A stretch of 64,000 bases of DNA from positions 62,001-126,000 of the forward strand of contig CAZIUG010000007.1 of the NCBI GenBank assembly GCA_964542645.1. The letters run 5' to 3'. The DNA is from Moanibacter sp964542645. Lineage in GTDB: Bacteria; Verrucomicrobiota; Verrucomicrobiia; Opitutales; UBA2987. Both the position numbers and the translations under genes were made by a program. Of this stretch, positions 36,050 through 45,115 are shown in pieces. The notes below the pieces were generated by a model. That model made no database searches, had not been told where the DNA came from, and worked only from the letters and a program-made list of their open reading frames with translations. Numbering within the stretch: the stretch's first letter is position 1; every line of letters begins with the position of its first letter.

Positions 36050-37648
36050 ATGTCTGATCCGGCAAATTCCTGGGCACGATTCAAGGGGAACTATCTTGCT
36101 TTGCCCGAACTAGGGATGGCGCTAGATACCAGCCTTATGAACTATCCCGTCTCCTTCCTCAGCAAAATGGAGCCAGCCATTCAACAAGCACTTCAATCTA
36201 TGGCGGACTTGGAAAGGGGTGATATTGTAAATCCAGATGAAAACCAAATGGCCGGTCATTACTGGTTAAGAGAGCCGAGTTTAGCACCAAATGACGAAAT
36301 CACTGTACAGGTGAATGAAACATTGAGCAGGATTAAAGGATTCAGTGAGGCGGTTCACCGAGGGGAGATCTCCGGGGGAACCGGTCCGTTTCGAAGAATG
36401 CTAATTATTGGGATCGGAGGATCCGCCCTGGGCCCACAATTTGTCAGCCAGGCTCTGGTTCAGCCAGAAGGTAATCCTCTCCAAGCAGAATACTTCGATA
36501 ATACAGATCCTGACGGGATCGACCTCGTTCTCTCCCGGCTTAGAGACTCCCTGGGCGAAACATTAGTGATCGTTATTTCGAAATCCGGAGACACCCCCGA
36601 AACTCGCAACGGTATGATCGAAGCAAAACATGCTTTCGAAACATCGGGACTTTCTTTTGCCAAACATGCAGTAGCTATTACAGGTAAAAACAGCCAACTC
36701 CAACGTTACGCCGATTCTCACGGTTGGCTTCTTACCTTGCCGATGTGGGACTGGGTAGGAGGGAGAACGAGCGAGACAGGACCTGTAGGTCTCCTCCCGG
36801 CTAGCCTCGAAGGAATTTCGATCGATGATTTTCTAAGAGGCGCTGCGAGTATGGATGAAATAACCCGGCGTTCCGAGACAATTAGTAATCCAGCAGCCAT
36901 GATCGCCCTGATGTGGTATTATGCTACCGGAGGAATCGGCGCCAAGGAGATGATCGTTGTCCCCTACAAAGATCGGCTCAGGCTACTCCCAATCTATCTC
37001 CAACAGCTAGTAATGGAATCGCTGGGCAAGGAACTTGATCTCGACGGCAAGGTAGTAAATCAGGGAATCGCGGTATACGGAAACAAGGGCTCCTCCGATC
37101 AGCATTCCTATATTCAACAATTGCGTGATGGGCTCTCCAATTTTTTCGTTACATTCATCGAGGTCCTAAAATACAGAGATTCAGACTCAATCGAGGTCGA
37201 ACCTGGGTCAACCTCTGGAGATTTCCTCGCAGGCTTCCTTCTTGGGACTCGATCGGCCCTTTACGATAAGAATCGTGAATCGATCACTGTTTCCATAGAC
37301 GAATTAAACCCTTCCAGTGTCGGTGCACTAATCGCACTTTTTGAACGAGCCGTTGGCCTCTACGCTGTACTCATAAATGTCAATGCTTACAATCAGCCGG
37401 GAGTTGAGGCCGGGAAGCAAGCAGCGGCCACTTTCCTGGATTTAAATAGACGTATTCATCATTTCCTAGAAAATTCTCCAGGAAAACATTTTACGGCCGA
37501 GTCGATTGCCTATGCTCTCAATTCCACAGGAGAGGTTGAAATCGTTTTCAAAATCCTCGAACATCTCGTCGCCAATCGGGCAAAAAGAATCAATAAAATA
37601 GATTCAAGTAATATCTGCCTAAGGAAATACTATTTCCAAAAGAAATGA
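36050..37648 (+). CDS. pgi: Glucose-6-phosphate isomerase
   Basis: 532 residues interconverting glucose 6-phosphate and fructose 6-phosphate. Phosphate-binding GIGGSALGPQF and SKSGDTPETRNG are present, and the catalytic stretch around GSSDQHSYIQQLRDG contains the conserved His. The shape is that of the shorter bacterial sugar-isomerase-type Pgi. It follows ilvD closely on the plus strand. Confidence 0.95.
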   Translation: MSDPANSWARFKGNYLALPELGMALDTSLMNYPVSFLSKMEPAIQQALQSMADLERGDIVNPDENQMAGHYWLREPSLAPNDEITVQVNETLSRIKGFSEAVHRGEISGGTGPFRRMLIIGIGGSALGPQFVSQALVQPEGNPLQAEYFDNTDPDGIDLVLSRLRDSLGETLVIVISKSGDTPETRNGMIEAKHAFETSGLSFAKHAVAITGKNSQLQRYADSHGWLLTLPMWDWVGGRTSETGPVGLLPASLEGISIDDFLRGAASMDEITRRSETISNPAAMIALMWYYATGGIGAKEMIVVPYKDRLRLLPIYLQQLVMESLGKELDLDGKVVNQGIAVYGNKGSSDQHSYIQQLRDGLSNFFVTFIEVLKYRDSDSIEVEPGSTSGDFLAGFLLGTRSALYDKNRESITVSIDELNPSSVGALIALFERAVGLYAVLINVNAYNQPGVEAGKQAAATFLDLNRRIHHFLENSPGKHFTAESIAYALNSTGEVEIVFKILEHLVANRAKRINKIDSSNICLRKYYFQKK

Positions 37649-37954
37649 ACCCCGTATGCGAAGCGATCCTTTGGAGGAATATAAAGAATCCGCTCCGGTG
37701 AACATCGACGAGACATCCTAACTGAGAGCTTCACCCGAAAAGGCAAAACAGCTCCAGCTGGCATCGTTTTCTCGATATACGGTAATTATCTTTACCACCT
37801 CTAAAAGAAATAATTCGCGTCATGCTACTGAATCCCGGATCCCTCTTTTACCAATTTCGCTATCGACAAGCTAGTCTGCTTTCCAAATCGTCTTAGACCA
37901 GTCCAAGCACCTCGGCAGGGAATGAGAATTGCTATAGCAACCTTCTAAATAAAA
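37649..37954. other. Intergenic region, nothing recognised
   Basis: About 306 bp between pgi and a small lipoprotein gene. I see no coding frame or clear terminator. A promoter for the lipoprotein is expected in the AT-rich last 60 bp. Confidence 0.35.
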
Positions 37955-38119
37955 ATGAACCCTATAAATAAAGTTAGTCTCATCCTAATTGCAGTTTTTG
38001 CCGTCTTTATCCTAACCGGTTGCGCCAAGCTCGGAGAGGATGATACGGCAATACCTTGGTCTCGACCAGCCGATTGGGAAGGCAGGGTCCCTGGAATGGG
38101 GGGATCCAAGGGTATATAG
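37955..38119 (+). CDS. Small predicted lipoprotein (54 residues)
   Basis: A short gene with a complete lipoprotein signal: a positively charged start, hydrophobic residues 8-20 and the lipobox LTGC with Cys at position 23. The mature part is about 32 residues and contains IPWSRPADWEGRVPGMGG, rich in Trp, Pro and Gly and ending in Gly-Ile. The pattern looks conserved rather than random, and I believe similar small lipoproteins exist in Verrucomicrobiota. Function unknown. rsmI starts about 170 bp downstream. Confidence 0.65.
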   Translation: MNPINKVSLILIAVFAVFILTGCAKLGEDDTAIPWSRPADWEGRVPGMGGSKGI

Positions 38120-38292
38120 TCGATTCCAAGATAGACGCTCCTTCAATTTATGTGCTAGTTTTCAGCCTGACATGAATTCCCATATTGCCGAATTAGTGCA
38201 GGATTCTGGAAACCCATTCGGATTTTTTCAGAGCCAATCTTTCGGAAACTAGCTATTTCGAAAGTGACTTGGTTCTATCTTAGATAATCACA

Positions 38293-39027
38293 TTGGCCAA
38301 TCCAGAGACAGAGGGCCAATCTTTGGCTACACAAGCAGCTCAGCCCGGCCATCTCTATATCGTTGCAACTCCGATAGGCAATCTGTTGGACCTAACGGAG
38401 AGAGCGGTTGGTATTCTATCTTCAAGTGATTTGATAGCATGTGAAAATGTCAGAAAGACTAGAAGGTTGCTTGAACATTGGCAATTAAATCGAAGGGTGG
38501 TCAAATATGGAGAACATAATGAGTCGACGCAGGCAATCCGGCTAGCCGAGGCTCTTTCTAACGGCAAAGCAGTTTCGCTCGTCTCCGAGGCGGGCACCCC
38601 CTGCGTCAGTGATCCTGGATTTCGCATCGTTAGAGAGTGCCGACGACGGTCCTTGCCCGTTGTTCCCTTACCCGGCCCTTCCGCTCCAATCGCCGCACTT
38701 TCTGCCTCCGGCCTGCCTTCTGATGGATTTCTTTTTCTTGGGTTTCTGTCTTCCAAACAAAACGCTCGAAAAAAGATTTTCGAACAATTCAGGGACTTCA
38801 AGTATACTTTGATCTTTTTTGAATCAAGTCACCGTATCATTGCCAGCCTGAAAGATCTAGCCGAGGTGATGGGTGGAACCCGAACTATTTGCGTCGCTCG
38901 AGAAATGACGAAAATCCACGAAACGTTCCACGTCGGCCATGCAGAATCGGTAACCCAAGAGGTGGCTGGAGGTAGGACGAAGGGCGAGTTCATTATCCTT
39001 ATTGCGAAGGAAGGATACGAGTTGTAG
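38293..39027 (+). CDS. rsmI: 16S rRNA (cytidine-1402-2'-O)-methyltransferase
   Basis: 244 residues. It methylates the ribose of C1402 in the ribosomal decoding centre. The tetrapyrrole-methylase fold signature ATPIGNLLDLTERA lies near residue 25, and SLVSEAGTPCVSDPGFRIVREC is diagnostic. The start is a TTG at 38293, with no better ATG before the conserved part. The next gene begins inside or just after its end. Confidence 0.95.
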   Translation: MANPETEGQSLATQAAQPGHLYIVATPIGNLLDLTERAVGILSSSDLIACENVRKTRRLLEHWQLNRRVVKYGEHNESTQAIRLAEALSNGKAVSLVSEAGTPCVSDPGFRIVRECRRRSLPVVPLPGPSAPIAALSASGLPSDGFLFLGFLSSKQNARKKIFEQFRDFKYTLIFFESSHRIIASLKDLAEVMGGTRTICVAREMTKIHETFHVGHAESVTQEVAGGRTKGEFIILIAKEGYEL

Positions 39028-39058
39028 AAGGACTATCCTTAAGAACTTCTCTGAAATT

Positions 39059-40030
39059 GTGTCGCAACAATTTAAATCCTCTTCCGTAGCCTCCCCCACC
39101 GTCGCCGTTATTGATGTAGGGAGCAATACCATAAAACTCTTGGTTGCCAAAGGTGGAGCCCAAACGGTTGTGGTTCATCAAAAAGTATTAGAAACTAGAA
39201 TCAGTCGGGGCATTGGAAGAGGACGTCCAAAGCTCTCCCAAGAGGGAATCGAAGCTGGTCTGTTAGGAATCGAATCACTCCTCGAAGAAGCAGCTTATTT
39301 CCAACCCCATAAAACATCCATTGCGGCCACCAGTGCAGTGCGTGATGCGGAGAATGGATATGAGTTCGCTGATCTGGTCTTTTCCAAAACTAACATTCAA
39401 CTAAGAATCCTCAGTGGTGAAGACGAAGCCCGAACGGCAGCAATAGGGATCCAGCAGGATCCTCACATAAAGAACTATAAAGAATTCTACTTCCTTGATA
39501 TCGGAGGAGGCAGTGCTGAGATTGCCCACTGCCATGACGGCATTATCATTCAGATTGCCAGCTTGCCATTAGGTGCCGTTCGTCTGACTGAGAGATTCGT
39601 GAGTGATCCTGAAAAACCATTGTCTGATCGTGAGGCCCAGTCCATCGCAAGGTTTACCGAAGAGGAAATAAAAAAGAGCACACTTATATTCGGGGAGAGG
39701 GAATTACCGTTTATCGGAATAGGAGGCACTTTCGCCTACATCCGAGCGCTCCTAAACAAAGGAACGAAACCTCGATCTACAGAATTTTTTCCAATAATTC
39801 CTGTAAGCCTCCTACGTAACCTCTTTGCCGATCTCTCACGCTTGAGTCTCGATAAGAGAAAAGGGGTGCTTCATCTTCCCAAATCAAGAGCAGATATTTT
39901 CCCTACTGCCCTAAGAGTTATCCTGAGTATTGCCGACCATAGCAGAGTAACTTCGTTCCACCACTCTTACTACAATCTACAATTTGGGCTAGCTATCGAA
40001 TTGCTTTCTCAAGTCGCTGATAGCAACTGA
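39059..40030 (+). CDS. Ppx/GppA exopolyphosphatase-family phosphatase
   Basis: An enzyme of the sugar-kinase/ASKHA fold that hydrolyses polyphosphate or pppGpp, 323 residues from a GTG at 39059. The frame is open to a TTG at 39002, which would overlap rsmI by 26 bases. VAVIDVGSNTIKLLV is the first phosphate loop, and FLDIGGGSAEIAH is the second; GIGGTFAYIRAL is the adenosine-type motif. It is the short form, without the C-terminal HD-like domain of E. coli Ppx. The last 42 bases overlap the convergent pseudouridine synthase. Confidence 0.88.
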   Translation: MSQQFKSSSVASPTVAVIDVGSNTIKLLVAKGGAQTVVVHQKVLETRISRGIGRGRPKLSQEGIEAGLLGIESLLEEAAYFQPHKTSIAATSAVRDAENGYEFADLVFSKTNIQLRILSGEDEARTAAIGIQQDPHIKNYKEFYFLDIGGGSAEIAHCHDGIIIQIASLPLGAVRLTERFVSDPEKPLSDREAQSIARFTEEEIKKSTLIFGERELPFIGIGGTFAYIRALLNKGTKPRSTEFFPIIPVSLLRNLFADLSRLSLDKRKGVLHLPKSRADIFPTALRVILSIADHSRVTSFHHSYYNLQFGLAIELLSQVADSN

Positions 40031-40918
40031 AAAATCAGTAGGTAGCTCAGCTTCCAATGTTAATCTACAACCCTTCACCGGATGATTGAATATGATTCGT
40101 TGGGCATGAAGCATTGTCCGGGAAAATGCTTCCAACGCCCGGTACCCGTAGGTGGAATCACCTGCAACGGGATGACCGATCCAAGACAAATGGACTCGAA
40201 TTTGGTGCGTCCGTCCAGTATGTATTGAGATCTCAAGCAAAGAATATCGATCCCCCCAAACCCTGATTCGGCGCCATTCACTGTAAGCCGGTCTACCTGT
40301 CGCAACTACGGCCATCTTCGTTCGAATCCGCTGGTGGCGGCCAATCGGCTCGCGAATGACTCCGCAATCTGAAACCGGAACGCCAGAACAGATCGCAATG
40401 TATTTCTTCTCAATCGATCTCTTGGAGAACTGGGCGCTCAGGCTTCGAAAGGCCACATCCGTTTTTGCTACGACAATGGCACCCGAAGTCTCCTTATCCA
40501 GGCGGTGTACAATTCCTGGTCTCTCTTTACCCGACAGCCTACTCAATCTCCCCTTGCAATAGTGAAGGAGGGCATGGACCAGAGTGTCTTCTCCAGTAGA
40601 ATTACCTGGGTGCACGATCATTCCGCAACGCTTGTTCACAACAAGAACATGATCGTCTTCGAAGAGGATCTCCAGGGGAATTGCCCTGGGCCGCAAAACA
40701 CTCGAAGAAGAAGGGGGAAGTGAGAACGAAAGAAAATCACCAGTAGAAACTTTTCTGCTTTTACTAATCGCTTCATTGTCCAGCCAGACTTGGCCTTCAT
40801 CGAAAAGACGCTGCAATCGTGAACGACTCCACCTAGGAAAAGCATCAGCCAGTACTCGATCCGCACGCTGATGATCATTCTCCTCTGGCACTTCAAAATC
40901 AATTGGCTTATCTATCAT
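39989..40918 (-). CDS. RluA-family 23S rRNA pseudouridine synthase
   Basis: 309 residues from the ATG at 40918; an upstream in-frame start at 40978 would add 20 poorly conserved residues. An S4 RNA-binding domain lies at the N terminus (RADRVLADAFPRWSRSRLQRL). The catalytic motif GIVHRLDKETSGAIVVAK holds the Asp nucleophile. HTGRTHQIRVHLSWIGHPVAGDSTYG completes the RluD-like signature, so modification of 23S rRNA helix 69 is likely. The 3' end overlaps the Ppx/GppA gene by 42 bases. Confidence 0.92.
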   Translation of the reverse strand: MIDKPIDFEVPEENDHQRADRVLADAFPRWSRSRLQRLFDEGQVWLDNEAISKSRKVSTGDFLSFSLPPSSSSVLRPRAIPLEILFEDDHVLVVNKRCGMIVHPGNSTGEDTLVHALLHYCKGRLSRLSGKERPGIVHRLDKETSGAIVVAKTDVAFRSLSAQFSKRSIEKKYIAICSGVPVSDCGVIREPIGRHQRIRTKMAVVATGRPAYSEWRRIRVWGDRYSLLEISIHTGRTHQIRVHLSWIGHPVAGDSTYGYRALEAFSRTMLHAQRIIFNHPVKGCRLTLEAELPTDFSVAISDLRKQFDS

Positions 40919-40980
40919 GTGAATATTGGAAATCTCCGTGATCCATCTCGTGTGTCGTTTTATCTGATCTTGGACCAATA

Positions 40981-41979
40981 TCAGTCCTCCAAAGCAATGA
41001 TCTCATCGAGATTTTCGAGGAAACTCGACTGCTTCTCTTCCTCCAGCAATGCAATCTCAAACCCATTTCGCGCCAATAGGGCCAACTCCTTTCGATTAAA
41101 AGACGATGACAGGGCCACGTATTCATCGGTTAGCCGGTTCCCAAAAGAGAGAGGATCATCCGTACTGACAGTACATCGAACTCCGGCATCATAGAGCCTG
41201 CGAATGGGATGTTGCCCAATAGTCGGCGTCACACCAAGTTTGATATTGCTGATTGGGCAAATATCAAGAGTAACGTCAAGTTGAACTAGTTTCCGTACTA
41301 CGTTGGGATCCTCGACCGCGCGAACCCCATGCTCAATACGTCTGACACCGAGACGGTGGATGGCGTCTTCTACATAATCGGCCCCTCCAAATTCGCCAGC
41401 ATGCGCTTTCGTTTTAAGACCAACTCTACGTGCTTCTCCCCACAGTTCTTCCGCCCACGGCTCGATCGGCAATACCTCAACCCCGTGTAAATCTATCCCA
41501 GACAATCCCTTCCAGTTTATGCAATCACTGAGAATCGGAGCCATTTTCTCATTGTAATGATTGCGCAGCATCCCAAGAAATACTCTAACTTCTAGACCCT
41601 TAGGGACCGCTTCAATTATCGCTGCCATTATCTCGGGACCAGGAATACCGAGCGTTTCAATCACCCCTGCATGAAAACTGGTTTCTAGGTATTTGACGTT
41701 CTGCGAAACTAAATTATCGAAGATTACCCGAGCAGCTTCCTGGTATCGTTCTGGACTGGTGTACCACAAAAGAGCCATGTCCAGGAGTTCGTCTTCAAAC
41801 TGCTGGAAACTCTCGAACTTGAAATCTGAATCCCACGACTGAGGTGGTGTCGCAAATCTCTTTGAGTCCAATCTTTGCAACAACTCAAACGGCAACGCTC
41901 CCTCAATGTGAAGGTGTGTCTCTGTTTTGGGCAGCCGCTGAATAAATGAAAGCAGATCAAAATCTGGATTTTCAGGCAT
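40981..41979 (-). CDS. Adenosine/adenine deaminase family protein
   Basis: 332 residues of the metal-dependent amidohydrolase type. Zinc ligands are His22 and His24 in THLHIEGALP. The catalytic HAGE sequence is in KAHAGEFGGADYVEDA, and STDDPLSFGN carries the final Asp pair. The family includes adenosine deaminase and bacterial adenine deaminase; residues that separate them cannot be judged here, so the exact purine is open. It lies directly upstream of the RluA gene, nearly abutting, on the same strand. Confidence 0.88.
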   Translation of the reverse strand: MPENPDFDLLSFIQRLPKTETHLHIEGALPFELLQRLDSKRFATPPQSWDSDFKFESFQQFEDELLDMALLWYTSPERYQEAARVIFDNLVSQNVKYLETSFHAGVIETLGIPGPEIMAAIIEAVPKGLEVRVFLGMLRNHYNEKMAPILSDCINWKGLSGIDLHGVEVLPIEPWAEELWGEARRVGLKTKAHAGEFGGADYVEDAIHRLGVRRIEHGVRAVEDPNVVRKLVQLDVTLDICPISNIKLGVTPTIGQHPIRRLYDAGVRCTVSTDDPLSFGNRLTDEYVALSSSFNRKELALLARNGFEIALLEEEKQSSFLENLDEIIALED

Positions 41980-42536
41980 CTATGAGTGAATGGTCGTCTT
42001 AGATATGCAATAATATATCTTCCGCTTAAATCCCAATCCAATACCACTTCCATCCCCAACGATTAGAAGTCGTAAAGAAAATTTACTCTGGTTCATATGA
42101 GAAAAGAAGGATGAGCGTAAGATAAATGAGTAGTCGGTATCTTTATAGCTCCCGGCTAATATCCGCACCAGGTTAGGGAGCCCGAAACTAATAGATACCC
42201 TCTTATCGGTTCCAATTTCTTTGGTCATGAGATTTATCCTAGCCCGAGTAGCGTGTGTTCAATAACATATGACAGACCCGATCGGAGCGAAATTAGACCA
42301 CCTTAGTGCCAATGAGGGGATCGCGAGCTCTCCTTTCTTCCGATGCGTACCGCGTTTCGACAGAAAAATGTCGGATCGCAATATAGGGACTCCATTCCAC
42401 TCGTATCATCTCAAAGGCACGTTCGAATAGCCCAGTGTTAATGAAGTAATACTCATTAATTACTAGCAGACCTGAACAATGGAAAAGGCCACCAATGATT
42501 TAGAAATTAACCGTTTATACGGTGCTGGCACGAGCT
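41980..42536. other. Intergenic region without recognised genes
   Basis: About 557 bp between a nucleotide kinase gene's 3' end and the deaminase start. A minus-strand frame of 82 codons (41980-42228) exists but shows no ribosome site or domain. A small CGACA/TGTCG hairpin near 42360 is too weak to name. No tRNA or other RNA found. Confidence 0.4.
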
Positions 42537-43283
42537 TCAAGGAACTATCTGGTTGCTAAATTCTTTAACAATGCGGGACTGGACTTCCTCCACAGTTCCC
42601 TGGGCGTCAATACAATGATAAGGGAATCGCTCACGAAGAGATATTAGGGGATTATAAGTAACCTCCTCAAAAACCTGATACCTTTTTAGTGCTGCGTCCC
42701 GGCTCAAATCGGTCTTCCGTACTTCCAATAACTCTCCTATTCCAGATCGTCGAACCCGATTATTTTCTTCCAGAGCTTTCTTGCCCCGATGAAGTTGGCG
42801 CCGAATACTTTCCCCTTTGTTAACAAAGAGAACTAAGATGAGGAAAGCTGACCGCGGAAAGGCCTCAGCACCAGGAGTATCAAACTGTTTTCGTTGAAGC
42901 TCCAGAACTTTGTTGTAGAGTAGGTCGAGGCATTGCATTTGGATCGCCGTCCTCGGATAACCATCAACCACTGCCCCACTTTGGTATTCAGGCCTCAACA
43001 ATTTTCGAAGCACAAGTGCGGTTACCTCCCGATCCCCAACCATTAATCCGTCATCTTTCAGACGAGCTGCCTCAGGATTGTCGAGAAGATCGCTCACCAG
43101 GATAGGGGGAGCCGTGTAATTTCGAAACTCCATAATAAAGCGAGTCTGAGTTCCTTTTCCTGCCCCAGGAGCTCCGTTAAGCCAACAAATTTCCCTAGGA
43201 AACCGTAGCCGTTCCCGCCCAAATTCCTTCTCAATTTCTGCCCATACTGAATGGAATATCAAATTTGCATTCTGCATATCCAT
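42537..43283 (-). CDS. Adenylate-kinase-family nucleoside monophosphate kinase
   Basis: 248 residues from the ATG at 43283. The P-loop is LNGAPGAGKGTQTRF. The NMP-binding region contains LMVGDREVTALVLRKLL, and VVDGYPRTAIQMQCLD is the adenylate-kinase signature (normally DGFPR). The lid shows basic residues (GKKALEENNRVRRSG) but lacks cysteines. The protein is somewhat longer than the classical Adk and diverges in several motifs, so it could be a second, specialised kinase. No canonical adk is in the window for comparison. Confidence 0.82.
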   Translation of the reverse strand: MDMQNANLIFHSVWAEIEKEFGRERLRFPREICWLNGAPGAGKGTQTRFIMEFRNYTAPPILVSDLLDNPEAARLKDDGLMVGDREVTALVLRKLLRPEYQSGAVVDGYPRTAIQMQCLDLLYNKVLELQRKQFDTPGAEAFPRSAFLILVLFVNKGESIRRQLHRGKKALEENNRVRRSGIGELLEVRKTDLSRDAALKRYQVFEEVTYNPLISLRERFPYHCIDAQGTVEEVQSRIVKEFSNQIVP

Positions 43284-43442
43284 GTTCAAAGTTCTTGGCC
43301 GTAGTCAGCTTCCATGAGTAACGGATTAAGCACTCATGTATCAGATTCTACCCCTCTAATATCAAGCAGCTTTTCTCAAGGTCAAAATCATATCGATTTC
43401 GCTTACTGGGCTAGCGAAATTAGTCAATAGCAGTTAAAAAGG

Positions 43443-44882
43443 TCACTGAGCTCCGTTCCCGCTGGCAAAAGGATGTCGAGTGCTGCGCATTTTCTTTTTT
43501 GGAAAACAAATTTTGGAAACAGCTTGCTGGAAATCCTGCCCTCCGCTCAGTATATCGATTTCCAGTCTTAAGTAGTAAAAGGGAATCCCAGGCCTGAATT
43601 CCTGCGGTATGCGAACTGCGTCCTTTTCCGTAGTCACTACCATTTCGCATCCAGCTTCTCGAAAACTACCGAAAAGTCTCTCGAGTTCCTTTCTCTCATA
43701 TCGATGATGATCGAGAAATCGCCGATTCATTCCAATTTCGGCACCCAACTCCCGCAGAAAGCCTTCGAAGCTCTCAGGCACAGCGATGGCGCTAAAAGAT
43801 CCAATCTTTTTACCATCCAATGCCGTTAGTTCTAACCTCTCCATCCCACTTATTTCTTCCAGGCTTTGCGGCTTGTGTGCACACTCTATGATTTCCGCTT
43901 CAGGATTATGAGACCTGATTATTGCCTCCAATTTCTTATCAGGTTCTCCATCTGATTTGGTAAGAAGAACGTATGAAGCTCGGCGAATACTTTCTATGGG
44001 CTCACGAAGAACGCCGCGAGGCAGCAAATAACCATTGCCAAATGGATCTCCTTTATCGATCAAAAGTAGATTGAGACGGCCTTTCAAGGCCAGGTACTGA
44101 TAGCCGTCGTCGAGCACCAGGGTATCAGCACCAAATTTCCGGATCGCGTAAGCCCCCGCTTTAACACGATCCTTGTCTACAATTACAGCCACACCAGGTA
44201 AATTCTTCGCTAACATATAGGGTTCATCGCCTGCTCGATCAGGATCGAGTAGAACTCGCTTGCCATCGCTAACCACTTTTGGTGGGGGAGCTTCACCCTG
44301 AGTTACTGTACGCCACCATCTTTTCAGGATTGACTCCCTTTTGCTTTTGTAGCCCCTACTCAATATGGCGACCTTGCGGCCCCTTTCCGCCAAGGATCGC
44401 GCTAACTTTTCGACCACAGGCGTCTTGCCCGTACCTCCAACGGTAAGATTCCCAACCACAACTACTAAACACCCTAAAGCCTGATTCCGGAAGATTCTCT
44501 GCCGATAAAGGAAAAGTCGCATTTGGGCTAGAAACCCGAAAACGAATGACAGTGTTTTAAGCAAGTGGGAATAGACATTGACCCAACAACCCTTCCGCCT
44601 GCCACAAACCACATCAATTGTGAAATGCTCAAAGTTCTCAATCCAACGAGAAAAACCCCCACTACTCCTATGGAAGTCTCCTTCCGCAGACCTCGCATAT
44701 TTACTCTGTTTCTCAATAACAGTTCTTATACTCCCCGAATCAGAATCATTGGGGCGTGAAAGTTTCTCGTCCGCACAGAGGTCCTCCTGGCTGAAATCGT
44801 AACGCTTTTCTGTCTCTCTTCCTTCGATAAACCTCTCAATAAATGATAATATATTACAAGAGCAACCTCCTTGTTCATCCAA
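43443..44882 (-). CDS. lpxK: Tetraacyldisaccharide 4'-kinase, with uncertain N terminus
   Basis: The kinase that phosphorylates the lipid A precursor at the inner membrane. GCLVVVVGNLTVGGTGKTPVVEKLA is the family-defining P-loop region, here shifted to about residue 135 of 479. ILSRGYKSK and VLDDGYQYLAL follow. The normal family begins about where FEHFTIDVVCGRRKG starts, so roughly 75 extra residues precede it from a TTG at 44882. They show no known domain and contain no usual in-frame ATG, so either the start is unusual, the extension is real, or a frameshift has changed the start. The gene proves lipid A synthesis. Confidence 0.88.
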   Translation of the reverse strand: MDEQGGCSCNILSFIERFIEGRETEKRYDFSQEDLCADEKLSRPNDSDSGSIRTVIEKQSKYARSAEGDFHRSSGGFSRWIENFEHFTIDVVCGRRKGCWVNVYSHLLKTLSFVFGFLAQMRLFLYRQRIFRNQALGCLVVVVGNLTVGGTGKTPVVEKLARSLAERGRKVAILSRGYKSKRESILKRWWRTVTQGEAPPPKVVSDGKRVLLDPDRAGDEPYMLAKNLPGVAVIVDKDRVKAGAYAIRKFGADTLVLDDGYQYLALKGRLNLLLIDKGDPFGNGYLLPRGVLREPIESIRRASYVLLTKSDGEPDKKLEAIIRSHNPEAEIIECAHKPQSLEEISGMERLELTALDGKKIGSFSAIAVPESFEGFLRELGAEIGMNRRFLDHHRYERKELERLFGSFREAGCEMVVTTEKDAVRIPQEFRPGIPFYYLRLEIDILSGGQDFQQAVSKICFPKKKMRSTRHPFASGNGAQ

Positions 44883-44889
44883 AAATTTC

Positions 44890-44911
44890 GGGAATTTTCG
44901 ACCTAATTCCC
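44890..44911. other. 7-bp hairpin just upstream of the lpxK open frame
   Basis: GGGAATT (44890-44896) pairs with AATTCCC (44905-44911) around an 8-base loop. It lies 8 bases before the TTG start of the open frame, which would block a ribosome there and supports a start further inside the gene. There is no T-run. Confidence 0.35.
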
Positions 44912-45115
44912 CGTATTAATATACATCTTAGTATTGACGTATAATCAGACAATGCCCATCTCAGGGATTATTGAGAAGGGTGAATACCCTATTTAACCCC
45001 TAATCCTTTTCTATAAGTAGATCTCATTTGTCTACATCGTGAACGACTTCTTAGGCTCATTCAGAGGCCGTCTGGTCTGCAGTCGGATGCCTTCGCTTCT
45101 CAACATTAAATAGCC

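Noticed and set aside
41980..42228. 82-codon minus-strand frame upstream of the deaminase
   Set aside because: No recognisable sequence and no ribosome site; position fits a leader region instead.
44934..44945. TTGACG next to TATAAT as the topB promoter
   Set aside because: The two hexamers touch each other with no spacer, so they cannot be one promoter; TATAAT alone is too little.
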